Shown here: positions 10,481 through 22,350 of the stretch, piece by piece
Numbering within the stretch: position 1 is the first letter of the stretch
Layout: every line of letters begins with the position of its first letter
Assembly: GCA_037178625.1 (NCBI GenBank)
Contig: CM074138.1
Location: 992,001-1,056,000 of the forward strand
Direction of reading: 5' to 3'
Origin: Skeletonema tropicum
Taxonomy: Eukaryota > Bacillariophyta > Thalassiosirophyceae > Thalassiosirales > Thalassiosiraceae
Length of the DNA stretch: 64,000 bases
Made by a program: the position numbers and the translations under genes
Notes under the pieces: generated by a model
The model's database searches: none
What the model saw: only the letters and a program-made list of their open reading frames with translations
What the model was told of the DNA's origin: nothing

Positions 10481-13400
10481 TCATACCTTCACATAGATGT
10501 ATTTGCTGACCAATCCACTGAAAGAGCTGAGCAAGTTGGGAACAAAATACACAGATAGAATTGCGGCACCAACGAGGATTGTACCGACTTTGGCGACAGC
10601 TACGCTGTAAGAATCATTGTAATTTGGTATGTCGGCGTCAATTTTCTTTGTTGGTTTGCCGATTGGGGCATCAATGCGGGGCGACTCATACATCCTTGGA
10701 ATCATTTCTCCCACAAGATGCTGCCCGTCAACACGTACTGAATGACCACCTGCTTCTTGCATTGCTCTCGAGCCGAGTGACTTTAACTCCGGTTTGTATA
10801 CAACAGCGCTAGATTCGGGCAAAGGTTTGTCAATAAATCTATCATTCTTCATGATATTCACTTTGGTAATGTACTCGCCGAACATATACTGTTTAAAGTC
10901 TCTCAACTTGGTATTGTTTTCTCTCATTATTTGAGCTTGAAGTATCTGATCAGCCAAATACTCCTGCCTTTCTGACTTCTGCCTCTCTTCCTGTTCACTT
11001 TCTTCAGCTTCATCGACTTGAATGTAATAAATATCAAGAAGTTTCATCCAAGGGCCAAAGAAGACATACACCGTGACTCGCATTGTCCACTTGACGATGA
11101 GACTCCAAGGAATGAACAAAGATACGACGCAGAGTAAGAAGCTCAATGCTGCAAACCAAAACGATAGATAGCTTTCTTCCCAGATAACAATGTTCTTTGT
11201 AATGCGCAACGCATTGACGATGATGCCTAACCATTGCTGTATGGGGTACAGCCACGCCGTTGCTGGATTGAAAGTAAACTTGTTCTTCACGACAGACAAA
11301 TCTTCGTCAATATCGCCCCGCTCTTCCATTTCCTTCCAGTATTCCTCTTGTTCCTTTGCATACTCCTCCGCTTTCCGCTCAGCGTCTTTGACTCGCTTTT
11401 TCCACGCTTCCTCCCGTTCTCTGATGCGTTCAAGGTTTTCGTTAGGAGCAATTTCATGAGGTTTTATCACTCCGTCGCCATTAATGAGAGACCAGAAGAA
11501 ATGCTTAAAAGATTTGCACTTCGCCCACGGGTCTGGTCCACTTGTTCGAAATTCCATTGTTGCCATTAGGATCCATCCGATACTGCCGAAGAAGATCGTA
11601 GGTATCAAATTTGGGTTTTCAACCATGCGACTCAGGCACAGGAAAGCAATCAAGGAATGGAGTGGCATTGACAAAGGCAGCCACTTGATTGACAAAGGCG
11701 CAAGCGAAGGAACTGGAAAGTAGATAGTTGATTTACCCCTCCAAAATATGAGGCTCACAAATGAGTCCTCGAGATAGTAGTATATTGTGAGATAATCATA
11801 CAGCTCTTCAATGTATTGGTTGATGTTCGCCAGGCCATATTTCTTCATGTCAACATTACCATTGACTGTCCTGTGCATCACCTTGTAATCTTTCTTGTTG
11901 TTACTATTGACATAGACAGAGTCGGGGTACTGAATGTTTGAAAGCAGCAACGTCCGCTGATTCTCCAGCTCTAACCTTAGTCGAATCGTAACAGATCCAT
12001 ACTTTTCCTCGCGTGGGTTGCACTTGGCCGAAGCGTAAAGGTTGTACTTCAGCGTATAAGTCATGTTCGGTGTCAAGTTGGTGAGATCAACCGATACTCT
12101 GCCTATCAAATCATCATTAGAAGTGTGTGGATCCGAGTCAAAGACGCCGACAAAGAGCTGACTGCTGGTATGCATCATGTGCAAGATGAACGCACGTCTG
12201 GACCATGGCATGAACCTTGGTGAGAGGCAGTCATCAACAGTGTGGGTCCTTGCAAAGCAGTCTTCATACACCACAGACACAAACGCATCTGTCAGATTGC
12301 CAAATGAGCTTCCAGTATCCATGTTTGGAAGTCCATCACATTTAATGATTTCCACAAAGACTTTGCCAAGATTACCACTACCAATGTCCAACCAACTATG
12401 AGATGGCTTCAGAGCCTCCTCATCGATTTGCTCCTTCGTAAGCCACTCAGTTTCAAGCGTTCGTTTTGGATCCGGACCCGGTCTGACATGATACTTTGTC
12501 TTGCCCATCTCAGTCTTCTTATTCACTTTCATCAACTTTTTTAGAGAGCTACCACCAGTTTCCAAAGTGGGAAGGAGATCACCAGCCGGATTCTTTATTT
12601 CAAACTTTTTGCTCTTGTTGAACTTACCCAAGAACTCAATGTCGTGATCAGTTGCCCTACGAACACGTAATGCCAATGTGCCCTCATTGTAAACCGTTTC
12701 TCCTGAGAGTGCCTTCAACTCAAACTCTTTTCGTTCCCCATTCCAATTGTAGATAGTTTGGGGTGACACATTGATGGCGCCCAAACTACAATTTTTGCTA
12801 TACCCATCGTGATCCTTCACCTCAAAAATCACACCATCGTTTGCCTCAAACAACTCGAGGGCATCTACATTAAGGATGAACAAAGAACCCTTTCGCAACG
12901 TCCAAATTGGGTTTTTGGAATGAGACAAGTGTTCGGTCATGTGAACTCGCTTCCCCTGAAAACGAACGATCACGTACGGATCAGGTGACTTGGTGGGTAG
13001 ATCAGTCGCAGATACAATATCCACCAGCAGTGACAATCGTTCCCCCTCCTTCAGCTGAATATTACCCAGGGCAGCATCCAACCTAGCCTTCGCTCGACAC
13101 CCAAGCTGTTGTTTCTCCTTTTCAATCACTTGACAAAACCTGTTGGCATCTTGTTCCGTATCAAAAATGAACTCTCTCCGATATTGAGTTCCCCGAAAGA
13201 GAAATGAGACAATCACTGTGCGTTTCTTCTTTTCGACAATATTAAATCGCTTTAGGGGTACTTTGTACTTGGCAAACCAGTCTCCAAGTCCATTTACTGC
13301 ATTATTAATGGACGTCTCCATAAATGAGTTGGCTGTGTCTTCGGCGAGACTGTAGTCACATGCATCAGCGACAGAATCTTGCCCGGAACGTTGTGAGTCA

Positions 13401-13819
13401 CGCTTGTCCTTTCTCTTTCGGAAAACTAATGTTTCAATTGGGTTGGATGCAGTATTCACGAGGATTTTTATGTAGCATATCTCTGGAGGTGCCGATGCGT
13501 TGTTTGCATTTTTGTCCATGCAATCCTGTGATAAGCGTCTTGGACTGAGCAAACTGCCTCTTCTTTCCGACTTAGTAGCTGATGCCTGCTTATCCTCCTC
13601 GAATGAGGGGATGACCTTGTGCACTTCCACACTAACCCGACGTCTTCGATTGCTGGGTGTAATCTTGCTGGGGAGGTACTTGTCTTTTTTCGAGCTGAGT
13701 GCCAGGGGGTAGGTGATATCAAACATCTGAACGCTTTTTACATTGGTGGGTAGCTCCATGGAACTTCTAATTGATGTCCGACGAGTAACGCCGCGTATGG
13801 ATGATGATGGGCTGGACAT
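10481..13819 (-). CDS. MCTP-like protein: two C2 domains and C-terminal membrane segments
   Basis: The 1112-residue protein starts with a basic, Ser-rich region, then a PH-like stretch (about residues 140-235, ending in FDTEQDANRF). A first C2 domain (about 258-375, with DLPTKSPDPYVIVRFQGK) and a second (about 490-610, with FDSDPHTSNDDLIGRV) follow. Hydrophobic segments lie at about 690-760. A charged coiled coil (about 785-835, EREEAWKKRVKDAERKAEE) separates them from another membrane pair at about 880-925, and a final one sits at the extreme C-terminus. The order C2-C2-membrane matches multiple-C2-and-transmembrane-domain proteins, which tether ER or other membranes in a calcium- and lipid-dependent way. 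Asp residues of calcium-binding loops are present in both C2 domains. ATG start, no intron. An extended synaptotagmin or another ER tether is the alternative. Confidence 0.7.
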   Translation of the reverse strand: MSSPSSSIRGVTRRTSIRSSMELPTNVKSVQMFDITYPLALSSKKDKYLPSKITPSNRRRRVSVEVHKVIPSFEEDKQASATKSERRGSLLSPRRLSQDCMDKNANNASAPPEICYIKILVNTASNPIETLVFRKRKDKRDSQRSGQDSVADACDYSLAEDTANSFMETSINNAVNGLGDWFAKYKVPLKRFNIVEKKKRTVIVSFLFRGTQYRREFIFDTEQDANRFCQVIEKEKQQLGCRAKARLDAALGNIQLKEGERLSLLVDIVSATDLPTKSPDPYVIVRFQGKRVHMTEHLSHSKNPIWTLRKGSLFILNVDALELFEANDGVIFEVKDHDGYSKNCSLGAINVSPQTIYNWNGERKEFELKALSGETVYNEGTLALRVRRATDHDIEFLGKFNKSKKFEIKNPAGDLLPTLETGGSSLKKLMKVNKKTEMGKTKYHVRPGPDPKRTLETEWLTKEQIDEEALKPSHSWLDIGSGNLGKVFVEIIKCDGLPNMDTGSSFGNLTDAFVSVVYEDCFARTHTVDDCLSPRFMPWSRRAFILHMMHTSSQLFVGVFDSDPHTSNDDLIGRVSVDLTNLTPNMTYTLKYNLYASAKCNPREEKYGSVTIRLRLELENQRTLLLSNIQYPDSVYVNSNNKKDYKVMHRTVNGNVDMKKYGLANINQYIEELYDYLTIYYYLEDSFVSLIFWRGKSTIYFPVPSLAPLSIKWLPLSMPLHSLIAFLCLSRMVENPNLIPTIFFGSIGWILMATMEFRTSGPDPWAKCKSFKHFFWSLINGDGVIKPHEIAPNENLERIREREEAWKKRVKDAERKAEEYAKEQEEYWKEMEERGDIDEDLSVVKNKFTFNPATAWLYPIQQWLGIIVNALRITKNIVIWEESYLSFWFAALSFLLCVVSLFIPWSLIVKWTMRVTVYVFFGPWMKLLDIYYIQVDEAEESEQEERQKSERQEYLADQILQAQIMRENNTKLRDFKQYMFGEYITKVNIMKNDRFIDKPLPESSAVVYKPELKSLGSRAMQEAGGHSVRVDGQHLVGEMIPRMYESPRIDAPIGKPTKKIDADIPNYNDSYSVAVAKVGTILVGAAILSVYFVPNLLSSFSGLVSKYIYVKV

Positions 13820-14445
13820 TGTAGTTGTAGTCGTATCTTTATCGTAGTCGTAGATATTTGTCGAGAGGAATACAGTCGGCTATGAAAGGAAGTATTGATC
13901 TGTCCAGTTCAGAGCCGATAATAACAATGCCCACGCTGATCTCACGCCACTCCTAGAATCTGTTGGATGCAATCTCTTGGTTGGATAGCAGCGAGACAAG
14001 ATATCGTACTCCGCTCCTCGTGATGAATTTATGTCATGGTCACGATCTATTTTCACGATCAGCACGGCACGAGCCAAACGGAAGATCGAAGATATTATCT
14101 TTGCACTCATCTATTTTAGAGGGCATGCGGTGTAGCCCTTCAAAATAGGAAGAAGTACCTACCCACGGGAACCACCATGAAAACCTCTATCTGGAGAGTA
14201 AAAAGAGAGCCCCACTGGGTTTGCCCGGCGGAAAGATGAGGGGGCATGAACGTTTTTCTTTTCGAATGTAACCACCGCACACAATTTTTGTGTTTGTGCG
14301 TCATCCATCATCGCTCGAGCTCGATCGATTTCATTTTGATGTCAAGCGAACTCCTCAATGATACATGCTCCGCTAGCAGCCAAATTACACGATCATAATC
14401 CTTAATCACATCTGCCATACCTCACTTGCACTACTCATTATCATC
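13820..14445. other. Divergent promoter region, MCTP-like / ClpB
   Basis: This 626-bp region separates two divergently transcribed genes and must hold both promoters. I see no ORF with coding character and no repeat. No heat-shock element could be assigned with confidence. Confidence 0.4.
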
Positions 14446-17400
14446 ATGAAGATCTACTTTGGTGCCGCCGCCTCTCTTGGACTACTGGCCCTAACAAAAA
14501 CTGATGCATTCGTACCATCATCATTATCACCGCTTCGTGTAAGCTCAACTTCAACAATTCAATCCATCCTTCCACCCAGCGATGTGATACAACCAAAAGC
14601 TCACCACCAGCGCAGCAAAGTAATCACACGAATGGCCGACAGCGGCGACCTCTTCGACTCCACTCGCTACACCGAAGCAGCCTTCGCCACACTCGCCGCC
14701 CTCCCCTTCTGCGCCGAATCGTACTCCGCCACAGCCGTCGATGCACCGATGCTCCTATCCATACTCTTAAATCCAACCAAGTATCAAGCATCCGAGGCAG
14801 CCGGCAATGCCAAGGCGGTGGCAGTCAAACTACTTGAAGATGCAGGAGTGGATGTCGACACTTTGAAAAATGGCGTGGAGGATTATTTGGCACGACAGCC
14901 CACCGTGACTGTGACGGGAGATACATCGCAAAGTACACAAAAGAGTTTGGGAAATGCATTGAAGGATGTTATGGAGACTGCTACTGAGATTAAGAATGAG
15001 TTGAAGGATTCGTATATATCCTCGGAGGTGCTTCTGTTGGGACTTTGTGCGAAGGATACGAAATTTACAATTAATGCATTGAATGAACAGGATGTGTCTT
15101 TGGATGATATTAAAGCGGCAGTGACTGCCATGAGAGAAAAGTCGGGATCGGGATCTACTGCGGGTGGTGGTGGAGCGGGACGGGTTACGTCACGTACTGC
15201 AGAGGGAACCTATGATGCATTGGAAAAGTTTGGGATTGATTTTACATCGCAAGCGGAGGAGGGCAAGTTGGATCCTGTGATTGGGAGGGATGATGAAATT
15301 CGTAGGGCAATTCAAATTTTGTCACGTCGTACGAAGAATAATCCTGTTTTGATTGGTGATCCTGGTGTAGGTGAGTATATAGAGGTGTTTATGTGTGATG
15401 AAATGTGGCAAGCGTGCTTTTTGTTGACTTGGATCCGATGATATGTGTTTCTTACGCACACATAATGCCTGTTGTCCTTTGTATTTGTTAGGTAAAACTG
15501 CCATTGCGGAAGGCATAGCACAGCGAATGATTACTGGTGACGTCCCAGACACATTAAAACCACCTTGTCGTCTCATTGGTCTTGACATGGGAGCTTTAGT
15601 CGCAGGTGCTACAATGAGAGGAGAGTTTGAAGAGAGGCTCAAAAGTGTGATTGATGAGGTACAAAAGAGTGAAGGGGAGATCGTTCTTTTTATAGATGAG
15701 ATGCATACCGTGGTTGGTGCTGGTGCGGCATCTGGGTCGATGGATGCGTCAAATTTGCTTAAACCGGCCTTGGCTAGAGGGCAACTGCGGTAAGTCGTTT
15801 CATTCTGCTGAGATGCAATCACATTTATTCTTCTCCTTCTTTATTGACTTATTGTGCAATTGTTACAACCTTTCTCAGTTGTATTGGCGCGACAACAATC
15901 AAGGAGTACCGTAAATACATCGAAAAGGACAAAGCGCTCGAGCGTCGTTTCCAGCAGGTTTATGTCGGAGAGCCAAGTATGGAGGATACTGTGAGTATTT
16001 TACGTGGTCTCAAACCAGCGTACGAGTTGCACCATGGTGTGAGAATTCGAGATGAGGCACTCATTGCAGCTGCTAAATTGAGTTCGAGGTATTTGCCAGA
16101 TAGATTCTTACCTGATAAGGCTATTGATCTTGTGGATGAAGCTTGTGCTAAGTTGAAGAATGAACTTACCTCAAAACCAACCTTACTGGATGAAGTTGAT
16201 CGCCGCATCATTCAGCTTGAGATGGAAAGGCTTAGTATCAAGTCAGACGTAGAGAAGAATGGGCTCGAAACTGACATACAAAGATTGCAATATTTGGAAT
16301 CAGACTTGATGGCTATGTATGAAGAGCAATCGCAGTTGAACGCACGATGGCAATCAGAAAAGGCAGTTGTGCTTGGTGCAAACGAAATACAGGAGAAGAT
16401 CGCTGCTGTGAAATTGGAGATCGAGAAAGCGGAGAGAGAATATGATTTGAACAAAGCTGCAGAACTCAAATATGGAGAGCTCCCAGAGTTGGAAGAACAG
16501 TTGGAAGAAGCACGACAGAAAGAAGAAGATGGCGGCGTTGAATCAATAAATGCAGGCGATCGTTTATTGCGTGATGAAGTTATGCCGGATGATATTGCCA
16601 ATGTGATTAGTGTGTGGACTGGTATTCCATCTACGAAATTGCTGTCAACGGAACGAGAGCGCGTCCTTACCATGGCAGATAAACTGAAAGAGCGTGTAGT
16701 GGGACAAGATGAAGCAATAGACATTGTTACTGATGCCATTCAAAGGAACAGAGCGGGCATGAATGATCCTTCCAAGCCCATAGCATCGATGATCTTTTTA
16801 GGGCCCACTGGCGTAGGAAAGACTGAGTTGGCGAAAGCTTTGTCAGAATTCATGTTTGATTCAGAGGATGCTATGATCAGGATCGACATGTCGGAATACA
16901 TGGAGAAGGTAAGTGAGCAACGCAAGGTTTTTCATATGCAGTGATGCTGACACACCTCATCTCATCTAACTCATCTGTGTCCCTTCCTTGCAGCATACTG
17001 TTGCTAGGTTGGTGGGAGCTCCACCTGGATATGTCGGCTTTGACGAGGGAGGTCAACTTACAGATGCAGTGCGTCGCCGACCATACTCGGTACTTCTCTT
17101 TGATGAAATGGAGAAGGCCCATCCCGATGTCTTCAACATAATGCTACAACTTCTAGACGATGGTCAAGTTACCGATAGCAAAGGTACCAAGGTATCTTTT
17201 AAGAACTGCATTGTAATATTCACGAGTAACGTTGGAAGTAAAGACATCATTGACTTGCAAGGTGATCCTGACCTCATAAAGGCAAAAGTCACCGAGGCAA
17301 TGAGAGCTCAATTCCGTCCCGAGTTTCTTAACAGGATCGATGAAAACATTATCTTCAATTCACTTTCGCAACAGAATCTTCGAGGTATTGTCATCCTTGA

Positions 17401-17716
17401 AGCTCAGCGTCTCGAGAGTCGTCTCGCCGAGAAGTCAATGAGTATGATTGTAACTGAGGAGGCTCTTGACTTCTTGGCGGAAGTTGGTTTCGATCCAGTG
17501 TATGGAGCACGCCCATTGAAGAGAGTTATTCAAAAGAATTTGGAAAATCCCATTGCGCTTGGTATTTTGGGCGGAGAGTATACTGATGGGGATACCATTG
17601 TCGTTGGTGTCGTGAATGAAAGAATTGGAATTAGAAAGGCGGAACCCTGGGAGATTTCAAGTGACGAGAGTCAGTCGTCTGAGTCTATGTATGCCAGTAG
17701 TGGTTACTACGAATAA
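14446..17716 (+). CDS. clpB: Plastid-targeted ClpB (Hsp100) disaggregase
   Basis: ClpB is a hexameric AAA+ machine that pulls aggregated proteins apart with Hsp70. Four exons join in phase: 14446-15370, 15492-15789, 15879-16908, 16994-17716, giving 991 residues. The N-terminus is a signal peptide ending in KTDAFVP, the Ala-Phe cleavage context of secondary-plastid precursors, followed by a Ser-rich transit region. NBD1 has GDPGVGKT (split by intron 1), VLFIDEMHT and an Arg-finger region (ALERRFQQV). A long coiled-coil M domain (about residues 500-620) separates it from NBD2, with GPTGVGKT near residue 716, [12 protein letters not shown] and [11 protein letters not shown]. The M domain length and the [20 protein letters not shown] block favour ClpB over ClpC. 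No ClpP-binding loop was identified. Confidence 0.92.
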
Positions 17717-18219
17717 AGCTATAGTTGAATCCATTGTTATTGGTTCCAGTAGTTTTATATATGCCAGTAGTGGTTCTACGAGCTATCTATCTATCTTAAT
17801 TTTGATTGCTGGATTGTTACAGGATACTGTAGTGTGGATGTGCTTTCCCATTGTTGATCGGTGAAAATTGGACTCACTCAAAATCTCGTCAATCAATCAC
17901 AACTCACAACCGATTGAATACTCCTAGGTCGAACTGATTATCACAGCCTAGCCCAAATGTTGTCCAGCTGACACCTGACACAGGGCAGGATAGATGAACC
18001 CGAGGGACGAGGTGTAGGGAGCCAAGTACCAGCAATCCCAGCGCCCAGCGACGATTGCGACGACGGCAATTGGCAAGAATATTACCTGTAGAGACTCTAG
18101 AGCGTGGCCAGTGGCCATCATCGCAAGTGTTTTTGGTTGAGATTGTAGATCAACTCTTGACTCTTGCTGCTGTGTATCTTTAGACCAGTTACCCTTTGCT
18201 CATTATTTAAGCTACGGCT
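17717..18219. other. Intergenic region with a short duplication of the ClpB 3' end
   Basis: The last codons of ClpB include TATGCCAGTAGTGGTT near 17690, and the same 16 bases recur near 17761 in the 3' flank. This looks like a local tandem duplication across the stop codon. Otherwise no gene or repeat was seen. Confidence 0.4.
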
Positions 18220-19461
18220 ATGTACTCGGTAAGATCCTTCTGTACCCGGTTACCAATCAGGAAAATGACTGAGAAGACGCTAGAAAGAAGCCGTATGGAT
18301 AGCGGCGGCGGCCAGCGAGGCAGTGGTCGGCGAAGAAACATGAAGAGTAGTTTACACACCGATGGACATAAACCCAGCAGCGGAAGATGGAAGAAAAGCA
18401 ACCGAACACAACAACGTAATCATACACCTAAACACCTGCCAAAGATAGAAACGACGCACTTTTCGAGCAATTTTCATTCCGAGATTTGCAAAGCGGCAAA
18501 GTACAAAGTACATGCTCCCTTGTGCACTTGTTTTAAGGTTGTTAGGTTGCGGCAGAATTTCCACGAAGAGAAGGAAAAGAATAACAACAGGAGTTTATCA
18601 GAAGAGTTGAAAAATCTTGCTATATCAGATCCCTTTGATAATCTTCTCGTTGTTCCAGACACGAAAACAACCCCGGCCATTTTCGTATGCAAGGAGACCA
18701 CATCAACAGAGTTTCGGAATGATGCTACTCTGTGTGAGACTAAACTCGCTAAAGAGATATTTGATGGCAATACTGATACGACATCACTAGATGCATTGTC
18801 ATTCAAAGTAAGCTGTGCGTTATGTTTGCTCCGTCACCAAAAGAATGGGTTTGTGGCAGTCGCCGCCGGTTCAGCGCAAGAATTGGGGCCAAGCATCGAC
18901 AAAGCCAACGCCTTGAAGGCAGCAATCAAGACAGACTCTCACGAACTCCATTCAGATCATGCTCATTTCATATGCGCCGTAAAGTTATCATCATTGACGA
19001 CTCTGCTACGGTTTGCAAAGACAAGATCAAAACATAGTCAAATTGTGTCTGAGATATTATTTCAACTGAAGAGTGGAGGTGTTGATTTACCATCATCTGC
19101 AGATGATGCATCGTGGAAAATCCAGTTGGGTCATCATCTCACTTCTCTTCTCTGGCTCGGAGGAAAGTTGGCAACAAGCAAAAGGACAAATCATATCATG
19201 GTACTAGGATATGTCGACGGCCCGACTGAAATTATGATTGATTTACCCGGTGGGAAACGGCATCTGGGAGAAAGCACGCTTGAAAGCCTCGTGAGAGAAG
19301 TGAAAGAAGAGACCTCCTTGGAACTTGACAAACAGTGGCTGTATGAGAGACTTTCTCGTCGATATGGTGGTGCGTTAGATGAAAACAACGAAGATATTCA
19401 CGCTTTTGAATCCGAGAAAGAGAATGGCAACGTGTATTTCGTTATCCCACCGATGAAATAA
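18220..19461 (+). CDS. Nudix hydrolase domain protein
   Basis: The 413-residue protein carries a Nudix box near residues 342-364: GKRHLGE, seven residues, then REVKEETSL. This fits Gx5Ex7REUxEExGU except that the penultimate Gly is Ser. Nudix enzymes hydrolyse nucleoside diphosphates linked to another moiety; the substrate cannot be told here. The N-terminal 90 residues are basic and low in complexity (GGGQRGSGRRR). The middle (about 100-330) has no family I recognise. An ATG at 18265 is an alternative start that would drop a Cys- and Arg-containing leader. No intron was found. The protein ends about 50 residues after the box, which is short for a complete Nudix fold, so it may be truncated or end in an unseen exon. 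Confidence 0.7.
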   Translation: MYSVRSFCTRLPIRKMTEKTLERSRMDSGGGQRGSGRRRNMKSSLHTDGHKPSSGRWKKSNRTQQRNHTPKHLPKIETTHFSSNFHSEICKAAKYKVHAPLCTCFKVVRLRQNFHEEKEKNNNRSLSEELKNLAISDPFDNLLVVPDTKTTPAIFVCKETTSTEFRNDATLCETKLAKEIFDGNTDTTSLDALSFKVSCALCLLRHQKNGFVAVAAGSAQELGPSIDKANALKAAIKTDSHELHSDHAHFICAVKLSSLTTLLRFAKTRSKHSQIVSEILFQLKSGGVDLPSSADDASWKIQLGHHLTSLLWLGGKLATSKRTNHIMVLGYVDGPTEIMIDLPGGKRHLGESTLESLVREVKEETSLELDKQWLYERLSRRYGGALDENNEDIHAFESEKENGNVYFVIPPMK

Positions 19462-19562
19462 TATATAAAAATGCAACCTATACTTTTTAGCTCCAAGAAC
19501 CTATTCTACATATCACGGTATGAGACCAGCTGGCGAAGACACTTGTGAAGGCAACACTTTTG

Positions 19563-21401
19563 CTACCTGTTTAACGGCTTAGTTTTTCCACTCGCTACAT
19601 CCTCTGCTAGTTTGATTTCTAGTGCATTTGCAGGATCTGGAAGTGCACCCTTTGAAGGCTTTGGATGGCATTGTTTCGCATCAGCATCAGCTGGCCACAG
19701 ACTTTCTGCCATGGAATCAATAAACTTGGTCCAGCTGAGGTAATATTGTTTGGGCACAAAGTCTAAAGGAGTTTTTCCATGTTTGTCCATCACGTAAAGC
19801 AGGCAAGGGTCTGCAGAGAGGATTATCTTGGCAGTATCAAAATTTAGAGGACTGGTCCAAGCTGCATGATGTAAAGGAGTGCGCCCAAAATTATCAGCTA
19901 TGCGAACTTCCGCTCCGCAACCAATGAAGACCTTCACTAGCTCAGTTACACCTCGTTTGCAGGCTATGAAAAAGGGTGAGTCACCAAACTTGTTCATTGG
20001 AACTGCACTCAGTCCGCATTGGAGAATGGACCTGAGCTGATCGGCGTCGTCAGGTTTATTGGCAGAGCAAACGGCAGTATCAAAAGAAGCTATTTGGAGA
20101 GGAGTGGGAGTCTTGATATATCCTAGCTCAGATGCAGAACATTTGGATGTGACATATCCTCGAGACTTGAGAGTGGAATCTAGGTAGTCATGAAGTGATC
20201 CCAATTCAATGCTTGTCCTAGATTTGGGTGACGTAACAGGTTTATCCAAGACCCTCTTTAATCCACCTCCGACCACCTTGATGTACTGAAAGGTGCTGTC
20301 GTTAGTCTTTTTTATCTTTTTTACTCTTTTTTCAGCCTTCCCAGCCTTCGGTTCTCTTGGGGCAGTGTTCACTTGGCTGAGGCTCGGTGGCGGTTCAGTG
20401 TCGATTCGAGCGCGACTTTTGCTACCTTGAATAGAGCCTTTGTCAAAAAAAGATGACGATGCTGCTCGAGAGCGTTTGCTTGATTTTTGCTTGTCAATTG
20501 TATTGGACTTGTTTGAATGAGAAATGATGTAAGAGCGTTTTTCTTCAGAGGGAAGATTCACAGAGCTGTTTCCAAGATTTTGATTCGATGGAGTAGTCTG
20601 CACACTTGAGCTATTAGTATTCAAATCTTGGAAGCTAAATATCCCCTCAGTGGGAACAGTTCCAAGATTTTGATTCGATGGAGTCTGCACACTTGAGCTA
20701 TTAGTATTCAAATCTTGGAAGCTAAATATTCCATCAGTGGGAAGTCTTTGGCGCTGCTGCTGCTGCTGTAACATTGAAACTGACTGTTGGCCAAACTGCT
20801 GCATAAGAAACTGCTGCATCTGGCTTTGTCCCAACTGGCGTAGGCGATCTTGAAGCATTGTCTGTTCTTGACGTTTCGAAGGAAACTCAACATTCTCCGT
20901 TGTTCTTGCATTTGCACTCTCATCTGCTGAGACGGCGCCATTGCCGTCTTGCAAAAGATCAAGTAGAGAAGAGGAATTGATGCTGTTGCTTTGTCGAAAA
21001 TCGAGTGGTTCAAGGTCGCTACTATGAGAAGCTATTGCTGTTGTTGGCATTTGATAGTGCTGCTGCTGAGGAAATAGCAGCTGTCCCTTCGCATACAAGT
21101 CATCTGAGCTTAAAGTACGAGTGCTTGTAGTAGGGCTGGGGGGACTCGTCAATACACTAGAGCTATTGGACACTTGGGAGGGAACAGCAGCATCAGCTGT
21201 TACTTCGCGAACAGTAACATCAGCTGTTACTGGCCTTATTTGATGAGTGAAGGATGGATGTGAAGACGACAAAGCTGAATCTTGCACACCATTGTTTGAC
21301 GATGAGTGACTCATCGCCAGCGACAGTTTATTCAGCAGGTGATCTCCTCGAAGTTCGAGTTCAAGGCTGCTGAAGCAGTCGTTATCTCCACCATCCTGCA
21401 T
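19563..21401 (-). CDS. Ankyrin-repeat protein with Gln/Ser-rich N-terminus
   Basis: The 612-residue product (from the ATG at 21401) has a long, disordered N-terminal half rich in Ser, Asn and Gln, including runs of Gln near 20760 and 20810. The C-terminal 200 residues hold ankyrin repeats: TPLQIASFDTAV, DSPFFIACKRGVTELVKVF, GRTPLHHAAWTSP and GKTPLDFVPK. Between them is a Lys/Arg-rich block (KAEKRVKKIKK) that could act as a nuclear localisation signal. Inside the N-terminal half a 30-residue unit containing GIFSFQDLNTNSSSVQ occurs twice in tandem (about 20575-20745). Ankyrin repeats bind partner proteins; no catalytic domain is present and no partner can be named. Confidence 0.72.
   Translation of the reverse strand: MQDGGDNDCFSSLELELRGDHLLNKLSLAMSHSSSNNGVQDSALSSSHPSFTHQIRPVTADVTVREVTADAAVPSQVSNSSSVLTSPPSPTTSTRTLSSDDLYAKGQLLFPQQQHYQMPTTAIASHSSDLEPLDFRQSNSINSSSLLDLLQDGNGAVSADESANARTTENVEFPSKRQEQTMLQDRLRQLGQSQMQQFLMQQFGQQSVSMLQQQQQRQRLPTDGIFSFQDLNTNSSSVQTPSNQNLGTVPTEGIFSFQDLNTNSSSVQTTPSNQNLGNSSVNLPSEEKRSYIISHSNKSNTIDKQKSSKRSRAASSSFFDKGSIQGSKSRARIDTEPPPSLSQVNTAPREPKAGKAEKRVKKIKKTNDSTFQYIKVVGGGLKRVLDKPVTSPKSRTSIELGSLHDYLDSTLKSRGYVTSKCSASELGYIKTPTPLQIASFDTAVCSANKPDDADQLRSILQCGLSAVPMNKFGDSPFFIACKRGVTELVKVFIGCGAEVRIADNFGRTPLHHAAWTSPLNFDTAKIILSADPCLLYVMDKHGKTPLDFVPKQYYLSWTKFIDSMAESLWPADADAKQCHPKPSKGALPDPANALEIKLAEDVASGKTKPLNR
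20575..20745 (-). repeat. Two-copy tandem repeat inside the ankyrin gene
   Basis: Two nearly identical units of about 87-90 bp encode GIFSFQDLNTNSSSVQ plus a TPSNQNLG linker. They differ by one codon (QT against QTT) and a few bases, so the duplication is recent and in frame. Confidence 0.75.
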
Positions 21402-22350
21402 GATGACACCAGAAGATTTAGCACAGTATTGACAGAGCGTGGTACCTTCAACAAGCAAGAACGTTGTGGCTGCTGCATAAGAAAGTTTCCCTTGCCTCCA
21501 TCCGTTTCGCTACATCTAACAGCAGGCGCAGCAGAACTGCTGACAAAACTTCTTGTCAATTTGTCGAAGCAGCTTTTGCCAATCGCAATCTTGTCGCTGC
21601 GTTGTGGATTTGTTGAAGTGAAGGGAATGTGGCTGCATGCCTGGTGTGTTTGGACGCTGCATGCGGCGAGGATCAATCAACTCCTAATCGTAATTTGTCG
21701 ATAACTTGAACTTTCATTCCCTCTGTTTGAATTTACGAGTACGAACTTTGCAAAACGTCAGTCTGAACTCGACCACGTCTTTCTTCAACGAAAATACCTG
21801 CCGGAGTAAATCAGAAAAAAGATTGCATTTGTCACAATTGAAATTCACAATATTCACATTGAACTTCAAGCAAAGATAACTACTTCAAGAGGGTTAAAGC
21901 TTTATTTATGGGTTAAAGTACGATCAAAAGGATACGTATCCGTAAATAATTTATTAGTATTATTTTACTTACTCTACTTACCTACGTACTTAGTACCGCG
22001 CCCGCCGATAGATACTCAAATTTTGAAGATCGAATACGAACGATAATAGTATTTTTCTCATTTTTCCGTGGTGCGGTGCATGATATTTTTTATTTTATGC
22101 ATATATAGGAGTACAACTCAAGGTTTCGGCAATGACAAATGCGTATGCAGCAGCAAAGTTGTTAGAGTAAATATTGGAGCTTTTTCTGTAGATGTGGTGA
22201 ACAGTAGTAGCAATTAATTATTTTCTGGAGTGTAAATTCGCCAGCCGATTACTTTTGAATCCTCTCCGCTGTTCCTGCATCTCGAATCTCCCTCTAAAAA
22301 CAGGACCAAAAATCTTTGTTCCTACTTTTACTTCATAACTATACAACAAT
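21402..22350. other. Divergent intergenic region, partly AT-rich
   Basis: This region separates the divergent ankyrin and formin genes. The part from about 21830 to 22200 is clearly AT-rich (runs such as TATTTTTTATTTTATGCATATATAGG). I find no supported gene. It probably holds both promoters. Confidence 0.4.
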